From Tritrichomonas musculus (lineage: Eukaryota; Parabasalia; Tritrichomonadida; Tritrichomonadidae), in the NCBI GenBank assembly GCA_039105265.1, contig JAPFFF010000002.1, positions 8,556,001 to 8,620,000 on the forward strand: DNA of 64,000 bases. The letters are read 5' to 3'. The notes beneath the pieces were generated by a model that saw nothing but the letters and a program-made list of their open reading frames with translations, was not told the origin of the DNA and made no database searches. Positions 22,690 through 33,750 of the stretch are shown here, piece by piece. Made by a program: the position numbers and the translations under genes. How positions within the stretch are numbered: the first letter of the stretch is position 1; each line of letters begins with the position of its first letter.

Positions 22690-22800
22690 CTAATTCAAAG
22701 AAAATAATTATTGTAAAAAAAAATCAAATAATGGTATCGAGCCCCTAACGAAGCTTGTTCAAAGGCATGATAACCTTGTTGATTTGTTTTGAAATGTAAG
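22690..22800 (-). pseudogene. Possible ankyrin-like fragment in the spacer
   Basis: On the minus strand the frame NQQGYHAFEQASLGARYHYL fits the ankyrin helix pattern (G-Y-x-A-x-x-x-A-x-x-G-A). It is short, with no start. It may be a captured host fragment inside the foldback element. Confidence 0.3.
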
Positions 22801-23035
22801 AATCATTATTTCACCTTGGGAATAAGAGATTTATGCTTATCAAATTTATATAAAAATTTTTTTCAAATAGTAATAATTAATATTTTTCTCAGAATTAAAC
22901 AGAGATTTTTATTAAATAATTTGTAAATAAAACTTTTTAGAATTTATTTTAATAAATAATTTGGCTGTGTATGAAAATCTTGGGCCAATTTTTCTAAAAA
23001 TGTTAATAAATTTGTTCATATAAAACTCGTTTTTA

Positions 23036-23492
23036 AATTTTCTTAAAGATACTTGAAAAAATTCAGTGATACTTTGAAATAATTGAGGCAAGACGTTAAT
23101 TTTTTATTTAAAAATTTTTAATAATTCTTTTTTTTTCTTTATCAGAAGCAAATTACAAAAAAACAATTAATTAAATATAATAGAATACAATATGATGAAG
23201 ATTAAAAATAGGGTCTTTCAAACCTGGGCAATCTCAATCTTTTTAAAAACGTTTGCCTTTTGAAATTTTTAAAAAAAATAAAAATATCTAGTTTATACTT
23301 GAATTATATTTTAATAAAAATATATAATCATAGTTAATAAACAATATTATAAATGAAAACATTTATTAATTTAATCAATCTTTAAAAAACTTCAATAATT
23401 GATCAGATTTGATTTTATTGTTTCTCGAAATTGAACAGAGGAATATGTTCAATATTTGACCAACAACTTGTTAAACATATAAATATTGTCTG
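23036..23492 (-). repeat. Right arm of long inverted repeat
   Basis: Reverse complement of 21872-22325. Confidence 0.85.
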
Positions 23493-23738
23493 GTATCAAT
23501 TATATCCTGAAAACTAGAACAGAAAAAAATTCGAACACTTCTACTAAAATAAAGTATTCAAAAGTGTTAGAAAAATAAAAAAAAATGAGAATTTTTTTTT
23601 CGTAATTCGGGATCGAGGATGGCCGAGTAAAACGGTTATTTTACTCGGGTAAACCGAGTACGGGAGTCTCCTCGATCCTGAAATTAATTTCGGGGAGACT
23701 ACTCTTACCCGTCCTCGAAAAGCATGCCTGCGTTTTTT

Positions 23739-24661
23739 AAAGCTCTCAAAAAGTGGAAAAAAACGATTGTCCGAAATAATTGATTTCTAATTTGTTTCAT
23801 ATTTTGTATATAATGTATAAGTATAGTATTTATTATATATTGGCCAATCATCGTGATATTATTCTAATATCATTTTTTATTTTTCAGAGATATCTTTGAA
23901 GATATAGTTCATTTTTCTATTAAAATTTTATGCTAAGCAGTCATATCATTTCCGTTTATCTCCAAAGAGTTATTATGATCTTAAAATTTCAGTAGGAGTA
24001 ATATTCTTATGTTTTTCAAATTGAATATGGGTAAATAAACAAATCAAAATTTTTAAAATAGCTAAAAATAGTTATGGTATTTAAATAAAATAATTCGGAT
24101 ATTCATATTTTTATCTTTTTTAAATGCTGAACAATTAAAAGATTTTAAAATATAGAGAATTAAACAAATAAAAAATATAGCACAATATGATCAATTACTA
24201 ACAATATCCATGATATTATTTGTAAATTCATAAAATAAACTATTGTTTTGGTGAAGACTTACGATTATGTAATCATATTTTTAAAAAATATGATTTATTG
24301 ATGTAACATAACAAATAATTGATATATGATTGGTTTTACAAGTATTAACCTAATGAAATATGAGTGGATTAAAAAGTATTTTTCTAAATTTCTTGATTAT
24401 TATTCATTTGTGACTTTATTTATTAAATTTATCTTGTGTTATTATATTATTATTCAATTAAAAGAATGTTTTAAGCAAAAAAAATGTAAAGATAGGAATG
24501 CAAAGTTTTTAAGGATAAGATCTGTGGTTTATTTATTGTTTCACTCTAAAAAAAGTAATTTATAATACTTATTTCTTCAATAATTATATATTATTTTTTA
24601 TTTATCATGGATTTACTGATTTTTAAGAGATATTAATAAAATATTATATGACATATCCTGA
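23739..24661. other. AT-rich intergenic DNA
   Basis: No supported gene. A 79-codon frame at 24326 is Phe/Ile/Lys-rich and looks like chance. Confidence 0.55.
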
Positions 24662-25818
24662 AGGATAGGGGATGTAACTAGACTTGTTATTTTGAGAATC
24701 GATATCAAAAACGTCACTTTTTTACATCTGATACTCGATTATCAGTTTACAAATCTGATATCGAGATTATCGATTATCAAGATATCAGATTTGAAATGTG
24801 ATATAAAAATAATTGTAAACTTGATATCAATAACCGAGATCTCGAGATCTCAAACAGATTTATCTTTTTTTATAATTGGTATTTGTGATTTTATTATATC
24901 TAAAAATAAATAATAGAATGTATTGATGTTTATTTTAAGATTAAAATCAAAAAATACATTCTTTTTTATGAAATATTTGAGAATGAATTACGATCATATA
25001 TTTATCAAAAAGTTTAATTGAAAATTCTGATATCAAAAGCTGAGAAAAAAAATTCTCGATCTCTGAAATCGATCTCGAGAATCTGTGTATATTTATGTAT
25101 CGATATCAAAAAGTCAATCAATTATCGATCTCGAGAATCGGAGAATAACAAGTCTAGATGTAACGATAACGATTTTTTTTCACCGACTTATTTAAAATTT
25201 ATAAAAAGTATATATTTATAATAGATACAAAATATAGAATCAGAAAAAATATTTTTTATTTCATTTCATCCATCAGAAGTCAAGTATACACTTTTCATTT
25301 TTCAAAAGCTCTGTTTGTTAATTTCGTATTTTTGTATTTCAGAATTATAGAATTAAATAAAAGATAAAAATGAAATAAAGAATTATTTTATCATTTATCA
25401 ATATATATAATAGTATATATTATATTTTGTACTATGAAATATCATACTTTTACAAGGATATTTCTCTTATTTAAAAATCAAACAGAGTTTCAGAAATATA
25501 AAAATGCGGAATCTGACTTCTGTTTTATATTTTCAAATAGTAAACATATATTTTAATTATATACTTGTATATGATTTTTTATTTATATTTATTAAAAATT
25601 TTTATATTGGTTTTTTTATAAACATGATTCAAACAGAGCTTCAGAAATTTAAAAAGTGTATACTCGACTTCTGGTAGGCTTTTGATTAATTGAATTTATT
25701 TTTAATTTATAGTTTTTAATATGCATTTTAACTATATGCTTTTCAAGGAAATCCTATAGATATTTGATTTTTTATCTCAATTTATTGAAAATTTTCTATC
25801 GTTACACCCCCTATCCTG
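24662..25818. mobile_element. Inverted-repeat element hosting a nested MITE
   Basis: The left end AGGATAGGGGATGTAACGATA is interrupted by a MITE insertion; the inverse, TATCGTTACACCCCCTATCCT, is at the right end near 25818. A second, internal inverted repeat (about 25270-25320 against 25630-25675, sharing AACAGAGCTT and AGTGTATACT) supports a single ~670-bp element that took in the 477-bp MITE. Target duplication not clear. Confidence 0.5.
24680..25156 (+). mobile_element. Complete TAGACTTGTTATT MITE (hAT-like)
   Basis: 477 bp with 13-bp perfect terminal inverted repeats TAGACTTGTTATT and an exact 8-bp target duplication GATGTAAC (24672-24679, 25157-25164). It is rich in ATCGAT/GATATC motifs and non-coding. 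Relatives lie at 7975, 8544 and 25853. Confidence 0.85.
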
Positions 25819-25852
25819 AACATTTTAGGGAGGTGACCCCACCCCCTATGTC

Positions 25853-26037
25853 TGAGATGTGAAAATATGTTTGAGATCTCGGTAATTGATATCAAGTTTG
25901 TAATTATTTTCACATCACATATCATGTCTAATATCATGATAATCGATAATTTTGATATCAGATTTTCAAACTGATAATAGAGTATCAGATGTAAAAAAGT
26001 GACTTTTTTGATATCTATTCACAAAATAACAAGTCTA
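25853..26037 (-). mobile_element. Copy of the TAGACTTGTTATT MITE family (partial)
   Basis: Reverse-oriented copy that ends in AATAACAAGTCTA at 26037. It holds the AGATCTCGGTAATTGATATC block in inverse order. The far end is missing. Confidence 0.7.
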
Positions 26038-26264
26038 TTTTTACCAAATATCTAATGCTTATAATTTTTTCAAAGATATTTTAAAATAAAAAATATAAAT
26101 TATTTTACTAATAATTTGAGCAACTATGATACAAATAGCCCTGTTGATTTTAAAGGAATATTTGGCAGAAACCGATTATTTCTTTTCAAAATTATTATCA
26201 ATATAAATCAATTGCAAATAGATTTGAAATAATTTACAAAATGTTATTTGAATAAAAAAAAGAA

Positions 26265-26740
26265 TTCAAATTACCCCAACAAGAAAAAATTGTTTTGATT
26301 GCAGATGGACGGGTTGATAAATGCCGACGAAGATACTTTGATTTTGAATCTCGTTATATCGATAGTATTTGTGAAAAATATATAATCATTAGTATAAATA
26401 ATATAGAAGAAATTCACCATTCAGCTATTTATATAGGGGAATCAATTGGGAAAGCGATATATGGATTAAAAACAAAATTGTTTCAATATGTACTGAATCT
26501 GAACAATTAATGCCAGCAACAGTGGAAAAGCTAGGCTATGAATGGGATCCATGTTTTGTTCATATCTTCAACAATATTATTCAAGATTACATGGAAAATA
26601 TTTGTAACATTTCAAAAAAGCAAATGTACGAAGAAAAAAAAAGTTTTTGTTTCGTATTTTGAAATTAATCATGCTTCTCTAGCAAACATACAAAAGTACT
26701 CCCAAAAAAAAAAGTTGGATGAGTATTTATGATTCATTAA
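26265..26740 (+). pseudogene. hAT transposase fragment
   Basis: Frames here read IVLIADGRVDKCRRRYFDF, then, after a frame change near 26450, KIVSICTES..QLMPATVEKLG and PCFVHIFNNIIQDYMENI. The hAT transposase core has a D-G-W/R-x-D block, followed later by a C-x-A/V-H-x-x-N-x-x-x-x-D block, and both are present in the right order. The N-terminal zinc finger and the C-terminal dimerisation region are not seen. At least one frame change and several missing parts make it a relic. It shows that hAT elements have lived in this genome. Confidence 0.6.
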
Positions 26741-26879
26741 AATCAATTTTAAAAGATTTCATTAAAAATTATTTTAAAGAGTGTAAAGATGAATTACCAA
26801 TTTAAGAAATACTAATCTATTTATATAATATATATATATAAATGTTGAACTTCAAAATTTAAAAATCTAAGTAGTATAT

Positions 26880-26940
26880 ACTAGTCGTTTTCCGCGGGGC
26901 CACGCTACACTAATCGCCCTCGCGTCAACACGAACTAGTT
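26880..26940. other. Short GC-rich segment bounded by ACTAGT
   Basis: A ~60-bp stretch (CGCGGGGCCACGC, CCCTCGCGTCAACACG) bounded by ACTAGTCG and CGAACTAGT. Its base composition is far from the AT-rich surroundings. Could be the end of a foreign element. Confidence 0.35.
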
Positions 26941-26976
26941 AAAAAAAATATTTTTTCTCCACGATGGTTCTCACTA

Positions 26977-27095
26977 CTGCCCACCATCTATGAAACGGCA
27001 CAGGGGCCCACCCCACTTCCCACCATCTATGGAACGGCACAGGTACCCCGCCCCACTACCCACCATCTATGAAAAGGCACAGGTACCTGCCCCGA
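26977..27095. repeat. GC-rich minisatellite, 3 x 39-40 bp
   Basis: Three tandem units that start CCCACCATCTATG at 26980, 27019 and 27059 and share GGCACAGG and a C-rich tail. Composition is unlike the rest of the window. Confidence 0.8.
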
Positions 27096-27105
27096 GAAGC
27101 CTCTT

Positions 27106-28047
27106 TTATGGTCTGTGTTTGACTTGCTTTAGATAATATTCAGTAAATGGAATATTTCTAGTGCCTTTTAATTGAAAATCGATAAGTGGAAATTCATATT
27201 CAAAATCTCTTATTCTATTTGATTCTCTAATTTTATCTTCACCATATATTTCATCTAGTACATTATCAGCTACACAGGTTGTCCTTTCGACAACACATGC
27301 ACTGACTCAGTTAGGAAATGCTATTGCTACACTTGGTTCGAATGTCTTACACTTCTTTAGGAATAGACCAGATACAAATGGAACTGAAACATTAAATATT
27401 AATTCATCCTTGATTATAATAACCGATAATGATACTGATAATGCAACAAATACTATCACAACCACTGAGCAATCATTAGTGAGAACTCATAGAGAAGTTC
27501 AGCCACAGATTGTTACAGATGAAACAGATGAGATTCGAACAGATAAAACTGTACCACAGACTACAATGACAAATACAGCTTCAACTACGATTGCACTTAG
27601 GAATCAAGTCCCTGTTATCGATATATCTGGAATCCAGTATACCTTAGAAGATATTGTAGATATGACAAGAGCAGAACGAATTGCTTTAGTTACTAGTCAT
27701 CCTGAAATATTACGTATCCAATATCATGGAAGAGAGTGGTTTAATGTGTTTGATTTGTTTTATAATGACCAACTCATTATCCATAATAATGTATTTCAAC
27801 GAAGGACTTTAATAAAACCAGCTGATATAGAGATGACAGATAGAATACATAGAGCTACTGATAATAATTGGTCATAAGAATGGGAAGGAACAACATACAG
27901 AGCGAGCGATATTGAACAATTATCAATGCAAGACAGATTAAATTTAGGTAATAAATGGAAGCTATGTAAAGAATATGAGGTAATAAGTTCTGACAATAGC
28001 ATTTTGAGAAAAATATTGAGTTTGAGCGGAATAGAACATTTGAATTA
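27106..28047. other. Unclassified fossil fragment, perhaps mobile or virus-like element
   Basis: Two protein-like open pieces lie back to back. The minus-strand piece (about 27106-27275) reads like a protein C-terminus (NRIRDFEYEFPLIDFQ). The plus-strand piece (about 27258-28047) is Thr/Asn/Ile-rich and then more ordered (VIDISGIQYTLEDIVDMTRA). Codon use is less AT-extreme than the host genes, and a GC-rich minisatellite adjoins. The family was not recognised; a Polinton/Maverick-type origin is only a guess, based on their abundance in trichomonads. It is broken, with one or two breaks. Confidence 0.35.
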
Positions 28048-28170
28048 GGATATAAAAATTCTGAAAGAGATCATATAAAACTTCGAATAGTAGATAACTG
28101 ATTAATCAACAAACAAACAAGAAATTTGCTTTAATGAAAGGAATTTGGTTTGTAAAATTTCTTTTTGATA

Positions 28171-28266
28171 TTGGCTAAGTTACTTCTTGGCTAAATTGTT
28201 TCTTGGCTGAGTTGCTCCTTGGCTGAGTTACTCCTTGGCTAAGTTGTTTTTTGGCTAAGTTGTTAC
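28171..28266. repeat. Tandem repeat, 6 x 16 bp
   Basis: TTGGCT(A/G)A(G/A)TT units begin at 28171, 28187, 28203, 28219, 28235 and 28251, an exact 16-bp period. Confidence 0.9.
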
Positions 28267-28301
28267 AAGAAATTGAATTAAAAATCTATCATAACAATTC
28301 A

Positions 28302-28476
28302 ATTTATTAACTTTTTCATAACTTTTATTTTTATTTTGTGAATATCTTTGTTTCCCTACGATATTTCTTTTTGGTTTCTTATTAAGAATTATTCAATATA
28401 TAATATTATATTTATATTTATATAAAATAAGTCGAAAAAAATCTTTGTCATAACCGTCTCTCCGTTCTCCTTTTAC
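28302..28476 (+). repeat. Relative of the right end of the 2985-4147 element
   Basis: Shares spaced motifs with 3974-4147: TTAACTTTTT, CCCTACGATA, AAGTCGAAA, ATAACCG and a CTCCTTTT end. Confidence 0.5.
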
Positions 28477-28861
28477 TAAAATCATGATTTTTGAAATAAC
28501 TCTGCATTCATTTATTTTCAATTTTTAATATATGGTTTGATGCTAATAAATGATTAAAATCATAAATGGTATAAAATTTTCATCATTCGTTAAAATCTTA
28601 TAAAATAAAATTTTATTTTTTCCTCAAAATAGAGGAATGTCAACCAAAATTCTACTCGATAAATTTTTTTGAAAATGATAATTTAAGATTTAAATGTTGT
28701 ATATTAAAACTTTTCCTCTTGAGCAAACGAAAACTTCTATACAGTTTTTAGTTTTCATTCAAATCATCATTTTTAACTCAATATCTTCAATTCAAAAAGT
28801 AGACATATTCAAATTTGATATATTGAAAAATGAATTCTCTTTCATTTTTGATAAGATCGTG

Positions 28862-28952
28862 ATTGAATACCATTTCAATTTGAGAGAATTTTTATTGAAT
28901 AGCTTTTCAATTTGAGAGAAGGTTAATTGAATAGTCTTTCAATTTGAGAAGA
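28862..28952. repeat. Tandem repeat, 3 x 32 bp
   Basis: ATTGAATA..TTTCAATTTGAGA units start at 28862, 28894 and 28926. Each unit contains a partial inverted repeat (TTGAA..TTCAA). Confidence 0.75.
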
Positions 28953-29093
28953 ATAAATAAGTTTTATTTATAACTTGGAAATTGAATTATCAAAAATTTA
29001 TTTTATGATATAAATATACTTAAATATTAATTATGAATTTATAAAAGTAATTATATTTGCATGTCACAAAAAATTTAAAATAAATATTTTAAA

Positions 29094-29473
29094 TAGACTT
29101 GGTCAATGTCTTGGACTCAAGGACTAAACCAACCTTGTCAATTTTTTTTTCATCTTATATCTTAACAAAAAATCAACAAAATAGAAATTTTTCTAAATAA
29201 AAATTAATATTTTAAATTAGTTATCATGATTTATAAATATGAAAATAAAACTTACTGATAAAATCTTTAAAAAGTTGCACTCAAAACAAAATTTTGAATT
29301 TAAAATTTGGATTTTGGATGCCACTTTTTCAGAATTAGCTTTAGAAAAAATATACGATAAAATAAGATAAAATTTTTAAACATTAATTGAAATACTTTGT
29401 TAGGTCTTTGGAAGTCCTTGGTCCTTGAAAGTCCTTAGAAAAGTTTTCAAGTCCAGGACATTGACCAAGCCCA
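29094..29473. mobile_element. TAGACTTGG-type MITE with 8-bp duplication
   Basis: 380 bp. The left end TAGACTTGGTCAATGTC is matched by the inverse of the right end (TGGGCTTGGTCAATGTC). ATTTTAAA flanks both sides exactly (29086-29093, 29474-29481). The interior is rich in AAGTCCTTGG motifs. The terminus resembles TAGACTTGTTATT, suggesting related mobilisation. Confidence 0.7.
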
Positions 29474-29481
29474 ATTTTAAA

Positions 29482-30303
29482 ATATTTTATTTTGTTTTTA
29501 CAAAGTAGGTAAAATCATTATTTGATTTATAATAAAGAAGTATATAATTTTTATTAATCAAAAAAATAAATTTCTGCTCTAATATTCTCAAAAATTAAAT
29601 TAAAATATAATTATTTAAAAAAGTTCGATCGGTAAATATAAAAAATGATTTATTTCAAAATTTTTTTTATATAATTTTAAAGTAAAATGAAATGAATTTA
29701 TCATAAGTTCTATAAATTCTCTAAAAATCATATTTTGAGCACTAATTATATTTTATTTTTTCAATAAACTATCAATTGAATTGAAAGTATAATATTAGTG
29801 TATATTGAAACGTATAAAAGAAAATCCCAATATAATTATTAAAATGGCTGCTTTATTTTGATTAAAAAATAAAATATGATTAGTATCACAGCTTTTTGAA
29901 AATAAGACGTTTTATGTTTAGATATTTAAAGAACATATAGAGTAATCATAAAAACCATTAGTAATTTGTTAATATTATTGAGTTATAAATGTAAAGAATC
30001 GTGGATCTTATATTTCTATAGAGTAGATAAAATAAAAAATCAAAATTGATATTTTTTACCTAAAAACTATTAATTTTTATTGTACAAACTAAATAATTGG
30101 ATTCCAAAGATCATAAATACATTCTTCTTTTTTATATTAATCTTTTATAACTGGACTTATCTAATTTTCTACTTTCACTTTTTGAGAGCTTTTTTTTGGT
30201 TGATATGCCTCTCTCAAAATATATAACTTTAATAATATTTTAATTAATATATTTAATTTATATATAATATGTTTGAATTATTTTAACTTAAAAAATTTTA
30301 TTA
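29482..30303. other. AT-rich intergenic DNA
   Basis: Nothing recognised. Confidence 0.6.
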
Positions 30304-31193
30304 CAGTAGTGTTCATAAGTGGTTACCCTTTCAATTTAGTGGTTACGGTGCTCTGACACTTCTATATCAATTAATTAATATGGGTATAAAATGACATACA
30401 TTCAGTTTTTTATAAAAAAGATACGTTTTTTTCTAAAATCATCGTAACCAAGAAGCATTGTCAGAAAAAATGGTATTAAATAGAAATTTTGGTGGGGTAA
30501 AATGGTTCACATTCAATTTTTAAACTTTTTGATAGAAATATCTTTTGGAGTAAAAAATCTGATTTCCTGTCAGGAAAATTAAAATATGGCTTTAAAAATG
30601 TTGGTGTAAAATGGTATATCTTAATGTATTGTTTTTGAATGTCACTTTTGTTATCTTCGACCAAAACCAATAGAGGTTTCCTAATCTTCCTTTAGTTGAT
30701 CAACTAAAGAAGGAAGAAAGATTCTCAAATCTTGTTTTAGACTTAATTTCTAATCAAAACAAATCTATATGTTTATAAGAAAAGCTAATAATGTTTTTAG
30801 TTTACAAAACCATTTTATCTGATTCATCGTCGATGATTCCACTTTTCCTCTTTTATAATTTATACTTATTCGCACGCGAATGCTTAAGCACATTCAACCT
30901 TTATTAATAAATAATAAATAATGCCTTTAATACCAATACTTCTTTTTGTTTTTTCTATTCTTTTTTTTTCTTTCAAATAATATTTTAAATGTTATCAAAA
31001 AGTGGGAAAAAATTAATTCAACTTTATTTTTATTATTTTTTAATGCTTTTTTTTTTTTTATTTACTGATTTAGCATTAATATCATATATTATTTAAGAAT
31101 AATCTATTAAATTTTTAAAGATTCCAATCAGAATACTGTCAAAATACTTCGTAACCACTAAATTCTGACCGTAACCACTTTTGGATAGGACTG
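30304..31193. mobile_element. Mariner/Tc1-like non-autonomous element
   Basis: Starts CAGTAGTGTTCATAAGTGG and ends in the inverse CCACTTTTGGATAGGACTG. The repeats run about 60 bp at each end, with GTGGTTAC occurring twice in each. TA flanks both sides, the mariner/Tc1 target. No transposase frame in 890 bp. A palindrome TTAGTTGATCAACTAA lies near 30695. Confidence 0.65.
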
Positions 31194-31704
31194 TATATAA
31201 AATATTTTTTAAGATAAGCCTATTTTTATATCAGAAAAAAATTCTGAAGGACGTTCCCATTTGATTCGGGGGTATATTACAATGAAAAAATGATAAATAT
31301 TTTTTTCCGTAAATCAGGGTACGACCAAATAAGCAGTTTATTTTCGAAATTTTACAAAATATTCATTAAACAACATATTAAGCTGAATTACTCGTAAACA
31401 ATCTTTTTCATTTGCAACTCAAAGAGGCTTTGATAAATGTCTTAATTCAACAGCAAACTTTTTCAGTAAACAAATTAAGATTCTTATATGTAGATTTCAG
31501 TTCTAAAAATTACTTTTCTTTTTTACAATTACAGTAAAAGGAGCTCAAAAAGGCTTTGATAAATGTCTTAATTCAACCTCAATCTTCATAAGGGCAAATA
31601 TGCGCTCCTCTCAATAAAAGCAAAGATGCGCTCCTTTTGACGAAAACAAAGATGCATATTTTTACATCAACAACAAAGTATTCGTTTTTACACGAACTCA
31701 AATA

Positions 31705-31822
31705 TACACGTTTTTTACATGAACGTAATAATGCACGTTTTTTCTTCGTACTAACAAAAATGCACGTTTTTTACATGAACGTAACAATGTACGTTTTTTT
31801 CTTCGTGCTAACAAAAATGAAC
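31705..31822. repeat. Tandem repeat, 2 x ~59 bp, upstream of the MULE transposase
   Basis: Two units, each holding ACGTTTTTTACATGAACGTAA and CTTCGT.CTAACAAAAATG (31705-31763 and about 31764-31822). Subterminal repeats are common in MULEs. Confidence 0.6.
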
Positions 31823-31854
31823 GTACTTATTGATATCATTAAACAAAAGCACGA

Positions 31855-33750
31855 ATGGAAGAAAGAATAAAGCAAACAATCAATATTATTGATGCTACTT
31901 CAACAATTAAAATCATCTCGAAACCAATGATCTGCTCAAAATACAAAACGGCAAGCTCGATAAAAATTGATCCTGAAAATTTTGATTGGAATTATCGTTC
32001 TTTATCAGTTTTTCTAAATGAAATTACTGGATTTAAACTTGACGAAAAAAATGAATGCCGTATGCAAATTAATGTTAATAAGGAAACATATTATTTTTTC
32101 AGATTTGTTTCGAAGAAAAATCAACAAGAATATATTTTAGTAAATATTGAAAAAGATATAAAAGTTAGAGCAAGTAAAATACTACTAGATTCATGGTGTT
32201 CTGAAACATATAAGCCAAACTGGGAAAAAAAATTCTTACTTTACTCCTTGACAAGTGGATCGAAAGCCCTTTTACGAGATACGGCACTACTCTATTATCC
32301 AAGTACTGATTTTAGCTTACTGTTTCAATCATTCGCTACATCTTTTATTCATATGAAAGTTCAGCCAAATAATTTCGATACAATGCAGATTTATGATTTT
32401 GTTGAAAGCTTTAAATCAACCAATTTTTATGAACAAATTAATTTTAAAAGATTTAAAAACATAAATGAAGGTTATTTATTCTTAAATCTGGTTGAAAATA
32501 ACAACACAAAAAAGAAGTTGGATAAAATGCTTGTTGATGATAAAGAGTATTTTATACTTGGCGGGACATTTATTACTCCCTTCGCCAGTAGTTTAGTATG
32601 CGAACCAAGAGTAAGTGGTATCATGTTGGATACCACTTGGAAGTTGTTGCAGAACTATGTATGCTCTATCCACACATTAATTATTCAAAATGTGGGTGTG
32701 CCTATAGGCTTCACTTTCAGCCTCATTGAGGATTCTTCAATTTATGTTGATTTTTTCGAGATATTTAGGAATGCATTGGTGAATTAAACTTGAAACAACT
32801 TTGTTGTTTGCATCATTTAAAAGTTAATTTGAAGAAAAAAGCATTCTCTGAACAAGTGGGTAATCTAATTTCGGCTACATGTAAGCAAGATTTTAAAGAA
32901 CTTAAAAATCTCTATTCTACAAATTGGAAAGAAATAAAAGATTCAAAAAAGTTAAATGAATTACAAGCTGTTCTTCGAAAAGTAGGTCTTTGCTTTGAAA
33001 AAGGAAAAGTTAAGATTGGTGATAATAAAAGATGGGAAGAGGTCTCAATGCTAAAACGCCCAATGTTCAAAATGCCTAGTTGTACAAACCAACTTGAAAG
33101 CACTCATGGCCACATGAATTCCCAGATTCCACGAAGGAATTCATTGTGGCCATCTTTGCATAGAATTATACAAGATATTTTACAAAAAAAACAAAAATTT
33201 TGTTTCTTATTTCAAACAAAACTATATGAATTATAAAAGGAAAATAAAACGAATATGTAGTAACACTCCTGATAATATAATGAGACAGATGATAAAACAT
33301 TATAATACAGATCTCACACATTTAACTTGCCAATGCGGCGAAGCAATACTCTTATCTTCAATGCTTGAAGTCAAATTGCCATGTTCTCATTTGATTTATT
33401 TAGGAGCATCATTTCCAGAAATTGAAGTTCAAAATTTAGATATGAATAATTCAACAAAAGGAGAATTAGTAATTGAGTACAACTACGTGGAATCAAATAA
33501 TGTAGAGTTAAATAATGATTATTCTGCAAAAATTCGGAAATATGCATATAAAATCATTAAAAGATATTCCTATTGTCAAGAAAAAGAAAAAATTGCTGCC
33601 TTTGTTGATGAAAAATTAGTTTTTGATGAAGATCCAACAAAATTCGTTTTAGGATACCCGATAAAAGTTTTTGATGTTATAGACCAGGGAATTCTTCTTT
33701 TTAAAAAAGAAAAACAAGCGACTAATGATACAATTATAGAAAAAGTTTAA
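31855..33750 (+). pseudogene. MULE transposase, three frames, second catalytic Asp missing
   Basis: The first frame (31855-32787, 310 aa) holds an N-terminal domain and the first DDE aspartate block (VSGIMLDTTWKLL). It ends early, at FRNALVN. The second (32790-33236) resumes at LCCLHHLKVNL, the C-x2-H block of MULEs, and includes TNQLESTHGHMN with the catalytic Glu. The third (33226-33750) carries a SWIM-type zinc finger (LTCQCGEA ... LPCSHLI). The stretch that should hold the second catalytic Asp, between the first and second frames, appears deleted, and another frame break lies near 33230. The enzyme is probably inactive. Confidence 0.85.

Larger units (their letters stand above)
21242..23730. 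mobile_element. hAT-like foldback element with 8-bp target duplication
   Basis: Begins CAGGTATGCC and ends in the inverted AGCATGCCTG; the inverted ends continue through TTTC.GGA and CGGGTAA. The exact 8-bp sequence CGTTTTTT flanks both sides (21234-21241, 23731-23738). CAGG-type ends with 8-bp duplications are hallmarks of hAT transposons. Inside lie a nested TTAA-type MITE (21448-21687) and a ~455-bp near-perfect inverted repeat (21872-22325 and 23036-23492) around a ~710-bp spacer. No transposase is visible, so it is non-autonomous. Confidence 0.75.

Noticed and set aside
26977-27095. CRISPR-like array
   Set aside because: Three tandem units with no unique spacers, in a eukaryotic context.
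28171-28266. Coding repeat
   Set aside because: The 16-bp period is not a multiple of three and no frame stays open.
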